DNA of 48,501 bases from Mycobacterium sp. 1245805.9 (GCF_001672915.1 NZ_LZKR01000226.1:1-48501), one strand, 5' to 3'. Counted from the stretch's first letter, positions 24,135 through 32,235 are shown. The notes: generated by a model from the sequence alone, not told the origin. Translations and numbers: made by a program.

Positions 24135-24922
24135 GCCTCAGCCAGATCACCGAGTGGGACCCCCGCCTCACCGAGCGCTTGATCGGGGCGGCGGAACCGA
24201 TTGCGCGGCGGTGGTTTCGCTTCGAGGTGCGCGGGCTGGACTCGCTGCCGACCGACGGCGGGGCGCTGATGGTGTCCAACCACTCGGGCGGCATGCTGAC
24301 CCCCGATGTGCTGATCTTCGCCGCGGCGTTCTACCGCAGGTTCGGCTACCGTCGCCCGCTCTACACGCTCGGTCACGACGGGATGTTCGCCGGACCGCTG
24401 GCGGGCTGGCTGGCCCGACTGGGCGTCATCCGCGCCACCCCGGAGAACACCGCCGAGGCGCTCCGGTCGGGCGGCGTAGTGCTGGTGTTTCCCGGCGGGA
24501 TCTACGACGCGTACCGACCGACGCTGGCCGAGAACGTGGTCGACTTCAATGGGCGCACCGGCTATGTCAGGTCCGCGATCGACGCCGGTGTGCCCATCGT
24601 GCCGGCGGTGTCCATCGGCGCGCAGGAAAGCCAGCTGTTTTTGACCCGCGGGACCTGGCTGGCCAAACGGTTGGGCCTGACGCGGTGGCGATCGGACATC
24701 CTCCCCATAACTGTGGGCGTTCCGTTCGGGCTGAGCGTGATCATGCCGCCCAACTTGCCGTTGCCGACCAAGATCGTCGCCGACGTTCTGGAACCGATCG
24801 ACATCTTCGCCCAATTCGGCGACCGGCCCGACGTCGCCGACGTCGACGCGCGCGTCCGTTCGGTGATGCAGGCGGCGCTCGACCGGCTGGCCCGCGAGCG
24901 GCGCTTCCCCGTCCTGGGTTAG
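24131..24922 (+). CDS. LPLAT-superfamily acyltransferase
   Basis: A 263-aa acyltransferase. SNHSGGMLTPD holds the His and Asp of the LPLAT active site with wider spacing than the classical HX4D of PlsC. FPGGIYDAYRP is the phosphate/glycerol-binding motif. This spacing and the FPGG box are those of the MGAT/DGAT-like LPLAT branch. It probably esterifies a hydroxyl lipid with an acyl-CoA. GTG 24131 overlaps the P450 stop. It converges with a 4-bp overlap on the WS/DGAT gene, another acyltransferase, so the locus may deal with storage or modification of acyl groups. Confidence 0.85.
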   Translation: MSLSQITEWDPRLTERLIGAAEPIARRWFRFEVRGLDSLPTDGGALMVSNHSGGMLTPDVLIFAAAFYRRFGYRRPLYTLGHDGMFAGPLAGWLARLGVIRATPENTAEALRSGGVVLVFPGGIYDAYRPTLAENVVDFNGRTGYVRSAIDAGVPIVPAVSIGAQESQLFLTRGTWLAKRLGLTRWRSDILPITVGVPFGLSVIMPPNLPLPTKIVADVLEPIDIFAQFGDRPDVADVDARVRSVMQAALDRLARERRFPVLG

Positions 24923-26340
24923 GGCATCGCGCCCTCAACCGCTGTAAGCTCGCCGGAAAGCCCGGCAGCGGTGCGGATTTCGGAGAACGCGCGAACCATG
25001 GCGTCGGTCACCTCGTGAGTGTCGGCGACGGTGCGGTCGTCGGCGATGACCGAGACATTGAGCTGGTCGACGTAGCTCCACACGGTGATGTTGATGCCAC
25101 ACGCGGGGATCAGCGGACCGGCCGAATAAATTTCGCTGACCGTGGCACCGGCGAGGTGACCCCGCACGCGGGGCCCTGCGACATTGGAGACCGGGAGGTT
25201 GAACAGTTTGTTGCGGGCGTCCCGGCGGGCCAACCATCTGAACGCTGGGGGAGCCGCGAACGGCGGCAGATAGGTGATCAACTTTTCGTACAACTCGGGG
25301 CCGAAGAGTTCGTTGTTTTCCTTGGCGATCGCCGTGGCCAGCGAGGTCAGCCGCACCCGCTCGAGCGGGTCGCCGATGTGCGTCGGCAGCGATACCGCCA
25401 TGCCGCCGAGCTCGTTCCCGCTGATGCGGTCCGGAGACCTGTCCGTGCTCGCCGGCACGGAGGCCACGATCGGTCGGTCCGCGCTGCCGTCGTAGCGCAG
25501 CAGCAATTCGCGGAGCGCGCCGGCGGTCATTGCCATCACCAGGTCATTGACGGTGATCCCTAGGTGCTTGCTGGTCGCCTTCACCTGTGCCAGCGACACC
25601 GTCGCCGTCGCGAACGTCCGCGCCGGTGAGACAACGTGATTCATGAACGTCGCGGGCGCCTGCAGCAGCTTGGCGAGGTCCGGCTGCTCGCCTCGGTCGC
25701 GGGCGCGCCGCCGCACCCGGCGCGCCCCTGAAAGCGCGTCGGCGATCACCCCGGGCAGGGCGGCGAGCTGCTGCGCGTGGTCCCGCCCAGCGGCGCGGAG
25801 AAGCTCCGCCGCCGACGGCGGCACGCAGGTCGTGTCGTTGTCGCGTTCGTCCTGGGGCCCCCCGTCCAGGTCCATGACCCGGGCCAGCAGATTCGCCGAC
25901 GCCACCCCGTCGGCCAGCGCATGGTGGAGCTTGCCGATGAGGGCGACCTTGTGATCGGCCATGCCCTCGGCGAAGTGGAACTCCCACAGCGGGCGGCTGC
26001 GATCCAGCGGGGTGCTGGCGATGTCGCCGATCAGCCGGTCGAGCTCGCGGCGCCCACCGGGTGCGGGCACCCGCACTTGCCGCAGATGGTAGTCGAGGTC
26101 GACTTCGCAGTTCTCCAGCCACATCGGATGGTGCAGTCGCCAGGGAATGTCAACGAGCTTGTACCGCAAGGGATCCAGTCGGTGTAGCCGTCGAAGCAGC
26201 GTGTGGCGGAACACGTCGAAGGTGAAGGCGCGGTCGGCGATGATCGCCACCTTCAGGGTGTGCGTGTGCAGGTTCGGCGTCTCGCTGTACAGCAGCATCG
26301 CGTCCATGCCGTTGAGCCGCTTCACGTCCCCGCCTCGCAC
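24919..26340 (-). CDS. Wax ester synthase/diacylglycerol acyltransferase (WS/DGAT)
   Basis: A 473-aa bifunctional-type acyltransferase that makes triacylglycerol or wax esters from acyl-CoA. The catalytic HHxxxDG motif is HHALADG in IGKLHHALADGV. The N-terminus VKRLNGMDAMLLYSETPN is typical, and the C-terminal NLPVSNVAGPR (PLW-x-SNV-like) region is present. Mycobacteria encode many such tgs genes; which paralogue this is cannot be told. The start is GTG 26340 or, five codons later, GTG 26325, which has a GAGGCGGGG sequence upstream. It diverges from the DinB-like gene across operator copy H. Confidence 0.93.
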   Translation of the reverse strand: MRGGDVKRLNGMDAMLLYSETPNLHTHTLKVAIIADRAFTFDVFRHTLLRRLHRLDPLRYKLVDIPWRLHHPMWLENCEVDLDYHLRQVRVPAPGGRRELDRLIGDIASTPLDRSRPLWEFHFAEGMADHKVALIGKLHHALADGVASANLLARVMDLDGGPQDERDNDTTCVPPSAAELLRAAGRDHAQQLAALPGVIADALSGARRVRRRARDRGEQPDLAKLLQAPATFMNHVVSPARTFATATVSLAQVKATSKHLGITVNDLVMAMTAGALRELLLRYDGSADRPIVASVPASTDRSPDRISGNELGGMAVSLPTHIGDPLERVRLTSLATAIAKENNELFGPELYEKLITYLPPFAAPPAFRWLARRDARNKLFNLPVSNVAGPRVRGHLAGATVSEIYSAGPLIPACGINITVWSYVDQLNVSVIADDRTVADTHEVTDAMVRAFSEIRTAAGLSGELTAVEGAMP

Positions 26341-26359
26341 TTCGATGACCGCACATGGC

Positions 26360-26389
26360 TTGAACCAAATATATGTTCCGACCTAGTAT
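26360..26389 (+). promoter_or_regulatory. Promoter with island operator, copy H
   Basis: TTGAAC (26360-26365) and TAGTAT (26384-26389) are 18 bp apart. Between them lies AACCAAATATATGTTC (26363-26378), matching 11 of 12 fixed consensus positions. The predicted transcription start coincides with GTG 26397. The divergent WS/DGAT gene may be affected as well. Confidence 0.65.
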
Positions 26390-26396
26390 GCTCCTG

Positions 26397-27047
26397 GTGC
26401 GAGTCGACCGCGAGCATGTCTTCGCCGCCGTCGCGAACGAACGACGGCAGATCGCGACCCTGATCGACGGACTGGACGATGAGCAGCTGGCAGCGCCGAG
26501 TCTGTGCGCCGGCTGGGACATCAAGACCGTGGCCGCACACCTGGTCAGCGTCTTCGTCGACAGTTTCTGGGTGTTCATGGGAACCGCCGCGCGCCGTGGC
26601 GGTATGGCCCGGGCGATCGACGAGCTGGCGCGCCGCCGCGCGCGGCTGCCGGCGGCCGACCTCGCCGCGACCCTTCGCGAGCGTGCCGATCATCCATTGA
26701 GCCCACCGCTGTTCGGGCCGCTCGACCCGCTCGCCGATATCTTGGTGCATAGCGGCGATATCAGGATTCCGCTCGACCTGCCGTTCGAGCCCGACCCGGC
26801 GCTGGCGGCGCTGGCACTGGATTTCTTGACCGGACCATGGCCCCTTGGCTTCGTGCCGCTGGGCCGGCTCTGGGGCATCTCGTTGTATGCCAACGACATT
26901 GATCGGGCGTGGGGAAGGGGAACCGAAGTCCACGGCCCGGCCGCCGCCTTGATGATGGCCGTCAGCGGGCGCCCCGCACTCCTGCACCTTCTCGGCGGCC
27001 CGGGGCTACCGCTACTAGCCCGCCGGCTGCTGTCGGGCCGGCGATAG
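26397..27047 (+). CDS. DinB-like mycothiol-type metal-binding protein
   Basis: A 216-aa member of the maleylpyruvate isomerase/DinB-like superfamily. CAGWDIKTVAAHLVS is the N-terminal metal-binding helix and DILVHSGDIRIPL the second His motif. Members bind a divalent metal and often use mycothiol as a cofactor. I chose GTG 26397 (VRVDREHVFAAV) since it lies at the predicted transcription start 7 nt after TAGTAT, a leaderless arrangement; ATG 26373 lies inside the operator. It is the last gene with an island operator. Confidence 0.8.
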   Translation: MRVDREHVFAAVANERRQIATLIDGLDDEQLAAPSLCAGWDIKTVAAHLVSVFVDSFWVFMGTAARRGGMARAIDELARRRARLPAADLAATLRERADHPLSPPLFGPLDPLADILVHSGDIRIPLDLPFEPDPALAALALDFLTGPWPLGFVPLGRLWGISLYANDIDRAWGRGTEVHGPAAALMMAVSGRPALLHLLGGPGLPLLARRLLSGRR

Positions 27048-27128
27048 GCCAGAAATGACCCCGCCCCTCGACCGTCCAACCCCTTGGTTGACAATCGACG
27101 CAGACCCCAAGTCAAAGGAGACACCACC

Positions 27129-28274
27129 ATGGCTGAAGCCGTCATCGTCGAGGCCGTCCGATCCCCGCTCGGGAAGCGCAACGGCGGGCTGTCCGGTGTG
27201 CACTCGGCCGACCTGTCCGCGCAGGTCCTCAACGGGCTGGTCGACAAGGCCGGCATCGACCCCGGGCTCGTCGACGACGTCATCTGGGGCTGCGTCAGCC
27301 AGGCCGGCGAACAGGCCATCGACATCGCCCGCACCGCGGTGCTGGCGGCCGGCTGGCCCGAGACCGTCCCGGGCGTGACCGTCGACCGCCAATGCGGATC
27401 GAGCCAACAGTCCATCCATTTCGCCGCGGCCGGCGTGGTGGCCGGGCACTACGACGTCGTCGTCGCCGGCGGTGTCGAGTCGATGTCGCGGACTCCGATG
27501 GGATCGTCGCTGGCCAACGGCGGCAACCCGTACCCCCAGGCCTTCAAGGACCGCTACCACCGCACGCCGAACCAGGGCATCGGCGCCGAGATGATCGCCG
27601 AGCAGTGGGGCTTCGACCGGCTCGCGCTCGACGAGTTCTCCCTCGGATCGCACGAAAAGGCCGCCGCCGCACAGGATTCCGGCGCGTTCGATGACCAGAT
27701 CGTTGGCATCAAGGACCAGGACGGCAACGTCGTGCTCAAGGACGAGGGCATCCGCCGCGGCACCCCGATGGAAAAGATGGCGTCGCTGAAGCCCGCGTTC
27801 AAGGAGGACGGCGTGATCCACGCCGGCAACTCCTCGCAGATCACCGACGGTTCGGCCGCCATCCTGTTCATGTCCGCCGAGAAGGCCAAGGAACTGGGCC
27901 TGACCCCAATTGCCAAGGTGCACACCGCGGTACTGGCCGGCGCCGACCCGGTGATCATGCTGACCGCGCCCATCCCGGCGACGCAGAAGGCGCTGAAGAA
28001 ATCGGGCCTCTCGATCGGCGACATCGGGGCCTACGAGGTCAACGAGGCGTTCGCCCCCGTCCCGCTGGCGTGGCTGAAGGACATCGGCGCCGACGAGAAG
28101 AAGCTCAACCCCAACGGCGGTGCCATCGCGCTGGGCCACCCGCTCGGCGGCTCGGGGGCGCGGCTGATGACCACGCTGCTGTACCACATGCGCGACAAGG
28201 GAATTCGCTACGGCCTGCAGACGATGTGCGAGGGCGGCGGCCAGGCCAACGCCACCATCGTGGAACTGCTGTGA
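27129..28274 (+). CDS. Acetyl-CoA acetyltransferase (thiolase)
   Basis: A complete 381-aa thiolase. The nucleophilic Cys is in DRQCGSSQQS near residue 90. Further markers are NEAFAPVPLAW, the catalytic His in ALGHPLGGSGAR, and the second Cys in TMCEGGGQANA. It cleaves 3-ketoacyl-CoA or condenses acetyl-CoA. An AAAGGAG site precedes ATG 27129. It is coupled to the crotonase gene by a GTGA overlap, so the pair supplies two beta-oxidation steps. As I recall, M. tuberculosis has only fragments of this pair (Rv1135A, Rv1136), which makes the intact copy here notable. Confidence 0.95.
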   Translation: MAEAVIVEAVRSPLGKRNGGLSGVHSADLSAQVLNGLVDKAGIDPGLVDDVIWGCVSQAGEQAIDIARTAVLAAGWPETVPGVTVDRQCGSSQQSIHFAAAGVVAGHYDVVVAGGVESMSRTPMGSSLANGGNPYPQAFKDRYHRTPNQGIGAEMIAEQWGFDRLALDEFSLGSHEKAAAAQDSGAFDDQIVGIKDQDGNVVLKDEGIRRGTPMEKMASLKPAFKEDGVIHAGNSSQITDGSAAILFMSAEKAKELGLTPIAKVHTAVLAGADPVIMLTAPIPATQKALKKSGLSIGDIGAYEVNEAFAPVPLAWLKDIGADEKKLNPNGGAIALGHPLGGSGARLMTTLLYHMRDKGIRYGLQTMCEGGGQANATIVELL

Positions 28275-29074
28275 CCGACAGCGGTAACGGCCAGCCGGGT
28301 GCGCTGGTCGAACACCGCGGCAACGTGATGGTGATAACCATCAACCGGCCGGAGGCCCGCAACGCGGTCAACGCGGCCGTCAGCATCGGCGTCGGGGATG
28401 CGCTGGAGCAGGCGCAGCACGACGCGGGAGTGCGGGCGGTGGTGATCACTGGCGCCGGGGACAAGTCGTTCTGCGCCGGCGCGGACCTCAAGGCGATCTC
28501 GCGCCGGGAGAACCTGTACCACCCCGAGCACGGCGAGTGGGGCTTCGCGGGCTACGTGCACCACTTCATCGACAAGCCGACGATCGCCGCGGTCAACGGC
28601 ACCGCGCTGGGCGGTGGCACCGAACTCGCGTTGGCCAGCGACCTGGTGGTCGCCGACGAGCGCGCCACGTTCGGGTTGCCGGAGGTCAAACGCGGGCTGA
28701 TCGCGGCCGCGGGCGGCGTTTTCCGGATCATGGACCAGCTGCCCCGCAAGGTGGCGATGGAACTGCTGTTGACCGGCGAGCCGATCACCGCGTCCGACGC
28801 CTTGCAATGGGGCCTGATCAACCAGGTGGTCAGCGAGGGCTCCGTCTTGGATGCCGCGCTGGCACTGGCGCGGCGGGTGACCGCCAACGCGCCGCTGTCG
28901 GTGCAGGCCAGCAAGCGCATCGCCTACGGGGTCGACGACGGCGTCATCGTCGGCGACGAACCCGGTTGGGAGCGCACCGTGCGCGAGATGCGGACCCTGA
29001 TCCGATCCGAGGACGCCAAGGAAGGACCCCTGGCGTTCGCCGAGAAGCGGGAGCCGGTCTGGAAGGCCCGTTAA
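28271..29074 (+). CDS. Enoyl-CoA hydratase/isomerase (crotonase)
   Basis: A 267-aa crotonase-fold protein. GAGDKSFCAGADLK forms the first oxyanion-hole strand. GTALGGGTELALASD carries the first catalytic Glu position, and FGLPEVKRGLIAAAGG carries the second. Both acidic positions are kept, so hydratase activity is plausible. Translation starts at GTG 28271, overlapping the thiolase stop. Transcription probably ends near the hairpin at 29111-29172, which also lies at the 3' side of the convergent flavoprotein gene. Confidence 0.93.
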   Translation: MTDSGNGQPGALVEHRGNVMVITINRPEARNAVNAAVSIGVGDALEQAQHDAGVRAVVITGAGDKSFCAGADLKAISRRENLYHPEHGEWGFAGYVHHFIDKPTIAAVNGTALGGGTELALASDLVVADERATFGLPEVKRGLIAAAGGVFRIMDQLPRKVAMELLLTGEPITASDALQWGLINQVVSEGSVLDAALALARRVTANAPLSVQASKRIAYGVDDGVIVGDEPGWERTVREMRTLIRSEDAKEGPLAFAEKREPVWKAR

Positions 29075-29110
29075 AGGGTCCGCGAACGCAACAGCGCCCA
29101 ACCGTCGCGT

Positions 29111-29172
29111 CGCCGAGCGTGAAGTCATGGCGAGATTTCCGCCAATTTTTGGCCGTGGCTTCACGCTCGGCG
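29111..29172. repeat. Intergenic hairpin element with 14-bp perfect inverted repeats
   Basis: CGCCGAGCGTGAAG (29111-29124) and CTTCACGCTCGGCG (29159-29172) are exact inverted copies around a 34-bp loop. The element sits between two convergent genes. Its CGAGnnTG ends and length match the elements at 22661 and 42035. It could serve as a bidirectional terminator, or be a REP/MITE-like repeat. Confidence 0.7.
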
Positions 29173-29213
29173 TTGTGCGACTACACAATCCGCTCGCGCG
29201 TCAAAGGCCCGCG

Positions 29214-30230
29214 CTAGCGCGCGAGGGTGTTCACCGCGCGGTCGAACACGCCCGGTAGCAGGGTGCAGGCCGGGACGATGGCGCGGCGGGCCACGCGCGG
29301 CGCGCTGCCCAGCACCAGTGCCCGGGTGAGCAGCCGGTAGTTGCGGGTGACCCGGTGCCACGCGGCCTCGTACGACGACGGGGCGTCGTTGGCGATGGCG
29401 TCGACCGCCGCGGCCGCCTGCTTGACCGCGAGGCTGATGCCCTCGCCGGTCAGGGCGTCCTCGTAGCCGGCCGCGTCACCCACCAGCAGCACTCGGCCCG
29501 CGACGCGGCGGGAGACCACCTGGCGCAGCGGGCCGCAGCCGCGGGGGTGCCCGCGCTCGGCGCCGTCCAGGTGGCGGGCCAGCCAGGGGAACCACGCCAG
29601 GTCGGGTCGCCCGCCGGACAGGATCGCGACGCCGACCAGGTCCGGCTCCACCGGGGTCACGTAGGCCTCACCCCAGCGGGACCAGTGCACCTCCACGAAC
29701 TCCGACCACGCCGGCACCTTGAAGTGCCACCGCACGCCGTGGCGCCGGGGCGTCCCGGCCCGGGTCTCGATGCCGACGGCGCGCCGCACCGGCGAATGCA
29801 GTCCGTCGGCCGCCACCAACCATTTGGCACGCACGCCCGCGGCCGTGACGCCGTGCGCGTCCTGCGCGACGTCGGTCACCCGGGTCCGAATCCATTCGGT
29901 GTCTTCCTCTTTGGCCCGCGCCGCGAGCGCCGCGTGCAGCGTCGTGCGCCGAACGCCGCGGCCCGGCCCGCTGCGGAACCACGCCTCCGCCCGGCGTTGT
30001 TCGTTCACGTAGGCGATCCCGCGGAAGGGCATCCCGGCCGGATCCACGCCGAGCGACGTCAGCTCGGCCAAACCGCCGGGCATCAGCCCCTCGCCGCACG
30101 CCTTGTCGATCGGGCCCTCGCGGGGCTCGGCCACGATCACCGAAAGCCCTTGGCGGCGAGCGTGTAACGCCGTGGCCAGGCCGCCGGGGGCGCCGTCGAC
30201 GATCAGCAGGTCGGAGTCGTAGCCGCTCAT
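29214..30230 (-). CDS. FAD-dependent oxidoreductase, geranylgeranyl-reductase/hydroxylase-like
   Basis: A 338-aa flavoprotein of the p-hydroxybenzoate hydroxylase/geranylgeranyl reductase type. CGEGLMPGGLAEL is the CGEG-type motif. The second FAD motif is VLLVGDAAGYEDALTGEGIS, with the conserved GDA. The N-terminal FAD loop reads IVDGAPGGLA where GxGxxG is expected, so Asp and Ala replace two glycines. It overlaps the methyltransferase gene by 4 bp and, with the type III PKS, forms a three-gene set like the srs-type phenolic-lipid operons. A hydroxylation of the polyketide ring is the likely job. As I recall it is the homologue of Rv1138c. Confidence 0.88.
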   Translation of the reverse strand: MSGYDSDLLIVDGAPGGLATALHARRQGLSVIVAEPREGPIDKACGEGLMPGGLAELTSLGVDPAGMPFRGIAYVNEQRRAEAWFRSGPGRGVRRTTLHAALAARAKEEDTEWIRTRVTDVAQDAHGVTAAGVRAKWLVAADGLHSPVRRAVGIETRAGTPRRHGVRWHFKVPAWSEFVEVHWSRWGEAYVTPVEPDLVGVAILSGGRPDLAWFPWLARHLDGAERGHPRGCGPLRQVVSRRVAGRVLLVGDAAGYEDALTGEGISLAVKQAAAAVDAIANDAPSSYEAAWHRVTRNYRLLTRALVLGSAPRVARRAIVPACTLLPGVFDRAVNTLAR

Positions 30231-30727
30231 GCGTATCCCAGGGCGGAGTTCTCCACCCGCAGCCGCACCCGCAGCAGCAGCGCGTTGGCCAGGGTGAAGA
30301 CGATCGCCGTCAGCCACGCCGTGTGCACCAGCGGCAGCGCGAATCCCTCGGCCACCACGGCCACATAGTTCGGGTGGTGCAGCCAGCGGTAGGGGCCCCG
30401 GACCACCAGCGGCGCGTAGGGCAACACGATCACCCGGGTGTTCCACCGCCGGCCCAGCGTCCTGATGCACCACCAGCGCAGCCCCTGGCTGGCCGCCAGC
30501 ACGGCCACCATCGGCCAGCCCAGCCACGGGATGAACGGCCGGTGCAGCGCCCAGGGTTCGATGAGGCAACCGAGCAGCAGCCCCGTGTGCAGCACGACCA
30601 TCACCGGATAGTGACTCTGGCCAAACTCCTTGCCGCCCTGGGCAAAAGACCATTTCGCATTCCGTTGGGCCACCACCAGCTCGGCGAGCCGTTCGACGCC
30701 CACCGCGAGAATCAGCAAGTAATACAT
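30227..30727 (-). CDS. Isoprenylcysteine carboxyl methyltransferase-family membrane protein
   Basis: A 166-aa integral membrane protein with about four hydrophobic segments (N-terminal LLILAVGVERLAELVVAQRN; residues 45-62, 72-88, 130-150). It has the ICMT/PEMT C-terminal core GPYRWLHHPNYVAVVAE, in which the RHPNY-type motif binds AdoMet. In type III PKS operons such proteins O-methylate the phenolic ring. It starts at ATG 30727, 14 bp after the PKS stop, and overlaps the flavoprotein gene by 4 bp. It corresponds, from memory, to Rv1139c, which has the same length. Confidence 0.9.
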   Translation of the reverse strand: MYYLLILAVGVERLAELVVAQRNAKWSFAQGGKEFGQSHYPVMVVLHTGLLLGCLIEPWALHRPFIPWLGWPMVAVLAASQGLRWWCIRTLGRRWNTRVIVLPYAPLVVRGPYRWLHHPNYVAVVAEGFALPLVHTAWLTAIVFTLANALLLRVRLRVENSALGYA

Positions 30728-30741
30728 AGCGGTATCGCGCC

Positions 30742-31836
30742 CTACCAGCTCAGCAGGACGAGTTCGGCGGAAAAGCCCGGCCCCATCGCGATCATCAGCC
30801 CGATGGAGCCCGGCGGCGGTGGGTCGGCCATGGTCGCGTGGAGTATATCAAGTACCGAAACCGACGAAAGGTTTCCGTTGTCGCGCAAGGAATCTCTGGT
30901 GCGATCGAACGCGTCCGCCGGAAGGTCCAATACGTCTTCGACCGCGTCGATCACCTTCGGACCGGCGGCGTGCAGCAACCACGTCGACACGTCCGTAGTG
31001 CTCAGCCCGTGGTCGGCGAGGAAATCGCGGATGTCGTCGCCCAGGTACTTCTCGACGATGGTCGCGATCTCGACGGACAGGACGATCCGAAACCCGTTGC
31101 TGCCGATGTTCCAGCCCAACACGTCTTCGGTTTCCGGGTAGGTCCGGCTGCGGGTGGCCAGCAGCTTCGGTCCGCCCCGCACCCGGTCGGCGCCCGTCGC
31201 GACGACCACGCCGGCGGCATCACCAAAAAGGCTGGAAGCCACCAGGTTTGGGATCGAATTGTCCTCGCGCTGGACCGTCAGCGAGCACAGTTCGACCGCC
31301 AGCAGCACGGCCACCTGATCGGGGTATGCCCGCAGGTAGTCGTACACCCGCGCGAGGCCGGCCGCGCCGGCCACACAGCCAAGGCCGAACAGCGGAACGC
31401 GCTTGACGTCCTGGCGCAATCCCACCCGGGAGGCCAGCCGGGCCTCGAGTGACGGCACCGCAAGGCCGGTGACCGTCGTCGAAAACACGACGTCGACGTC
31501 CGACGGCTTGACTCTCGCCCGGTCAAGCGCCTCGAGTAGCGCCTGTTCGGCCAGGTCAAGGGCGATTTCGATGTATGTGTCGTTGGCCTCGGTGAAGCCG
31601 CTCAACTCGCCGTAGCGCGACACCGGCAGCGCGATGTTTCGGAACTCGACCCCGCTGGTCTGCGCGAACCGCCGGAACTCCGGGCCGGCGAACTCGGTCA
31701 GCGCCCCGATGGTTTCATCCTGCGAATACCGATTTGGTGGGAACTTGACTGAAACTGCTGCGACGGACGGAACCGCGTCGGCTGTGAGCGTCCTCGATCT
31801 TTGCCGTGCGGAATTACCCCCGATTATCTCCTCCAT
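30742..31836 (-). CDS. Type III polyketide synthase (chalcone synthase-like)
   Basis: A 364-aa homodimeric ketosynthase that extends an acyl-CoA starter with malonyl-CoA and cyclises the product to pyrones or resorcinols. The triad is visible: Cys154 in FGLGCVAGAAG, His289 in LLHAAGPKV and Asn322 in DNGNLSS; the C-terminal GPGFSAELVLL is typical. I chose ATG 31836 because it gives the normal length; the ribosome site is weak and an earlier in-frame start at 31911 cannot be excluded. It leads the PKS-methyltransferase-flavoprotein operon. M. tuberculosis keeps the other two genes here but, as I recall, not this PKS. Confidence 0.93.
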   Translation of the reverse strand: MEEIIGGNSARQRSRTLTADAVPSVAAVSVKFPPNRYSQDETIGALTEFAGPEFRRFAQTSGVEFRNIALPVSRYGELSGFTEANDTYIEIALDLAEQALLEALDRARVKPSDVDVVFSTTVTGLAVPSLEARLASRVGLRQDVKRVPLFGLGCVAGAAGLARVYDYLRAYPDQVAVLLAVELCSLTVQREDNSIPNLVASSLFGDAAGVVVATGADRVRGGPKLLATRSRTYPETEDVLGWNIGSNGFRIVLSVEIATIVEKYLGDDIRDFLADHGLSTTDVSTWLLHAAGPKVIDAVEDVLDLPADAFDRTRDSLRDNGNLSSVSVLDILHATMADPPPPGSIGLMIAMGPGFSAELVLLSW

Positions 31837-32235
31837 GTGGGGGTCACGTTGCTGTCGTCCGACGGGTTCAATATGTGCCGCACGCCACAGCGTTCGGCCA
31901 AGGTCAGGCATCGACGCGTTCTGTGGATGCGAGCGCCGCTAGCCTCCAAAAACGCAGGCGCACAACGGTTCTGCAATGCCACGTAGCGGATACGACGTCG
32001 AAGCCACCGGAATGATCGTTGCGCGAGTCGCGCCGTGTTGTGGCCTTTTATACCCGAGTTGAATAAACATGTTATACCCGAGTTGAATAAGCGCGGCGAC
32101 GAGGCGGGCATTGTCGATGCCGGTATTGGAAATACGAAGCCATTCGTTTCACGGCGGACCATTCAAACCCCGCCATGATTGACCGTGGCGTGCGGTGGCC
32201 CCGGGCCGGCCGGCATCGTCGGTAGGGTCGGAAGC
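31837..32235. other. 399-bp divergent intergenic region
   Basis: The region is poorer in GC than its surroundings. It separates the PKS operon (minus) from the epimerase-like gene (plus). It holds the paired 19-bp direct repeats at 32048-32090 and a TAGGGT box (32223-32228) seven bases before ATG 32236. Open frames on the minus strand have no family resemblance and poor codon patterns, so I call no gene. Confidence 0.6.
32048..32090. repeat. Two perfect 19-bp direct repeats
   Basis: TTATACCCGAGTTGAATAA occurs at 32048-32066 and again at 32072-32090, with a 5-bp spacer (period 24). The unit is unusually AT-rich for this genome and lies about 210 bp upstream of the PKS start. A tandem binding site for a regulator or a recombination remnant are both possible. 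Confidence 0.75.

Noticed and set aside
30231..30653. N-terminal extension of the flavoprotein through the methyltransferase gene
   Set aside because: The frame is open upstream, but this part is out of frame with a recognised ICMT-family gene; the ATG at 30230 gives the normal family length.
31824..32162. A 112-codon frame upstream of the type III PKS
   Set aside because: It spans the 19-bp direct repeats, which would encode repeated residues, has no family resemblance and overlaps the start of the PKS in another frame.
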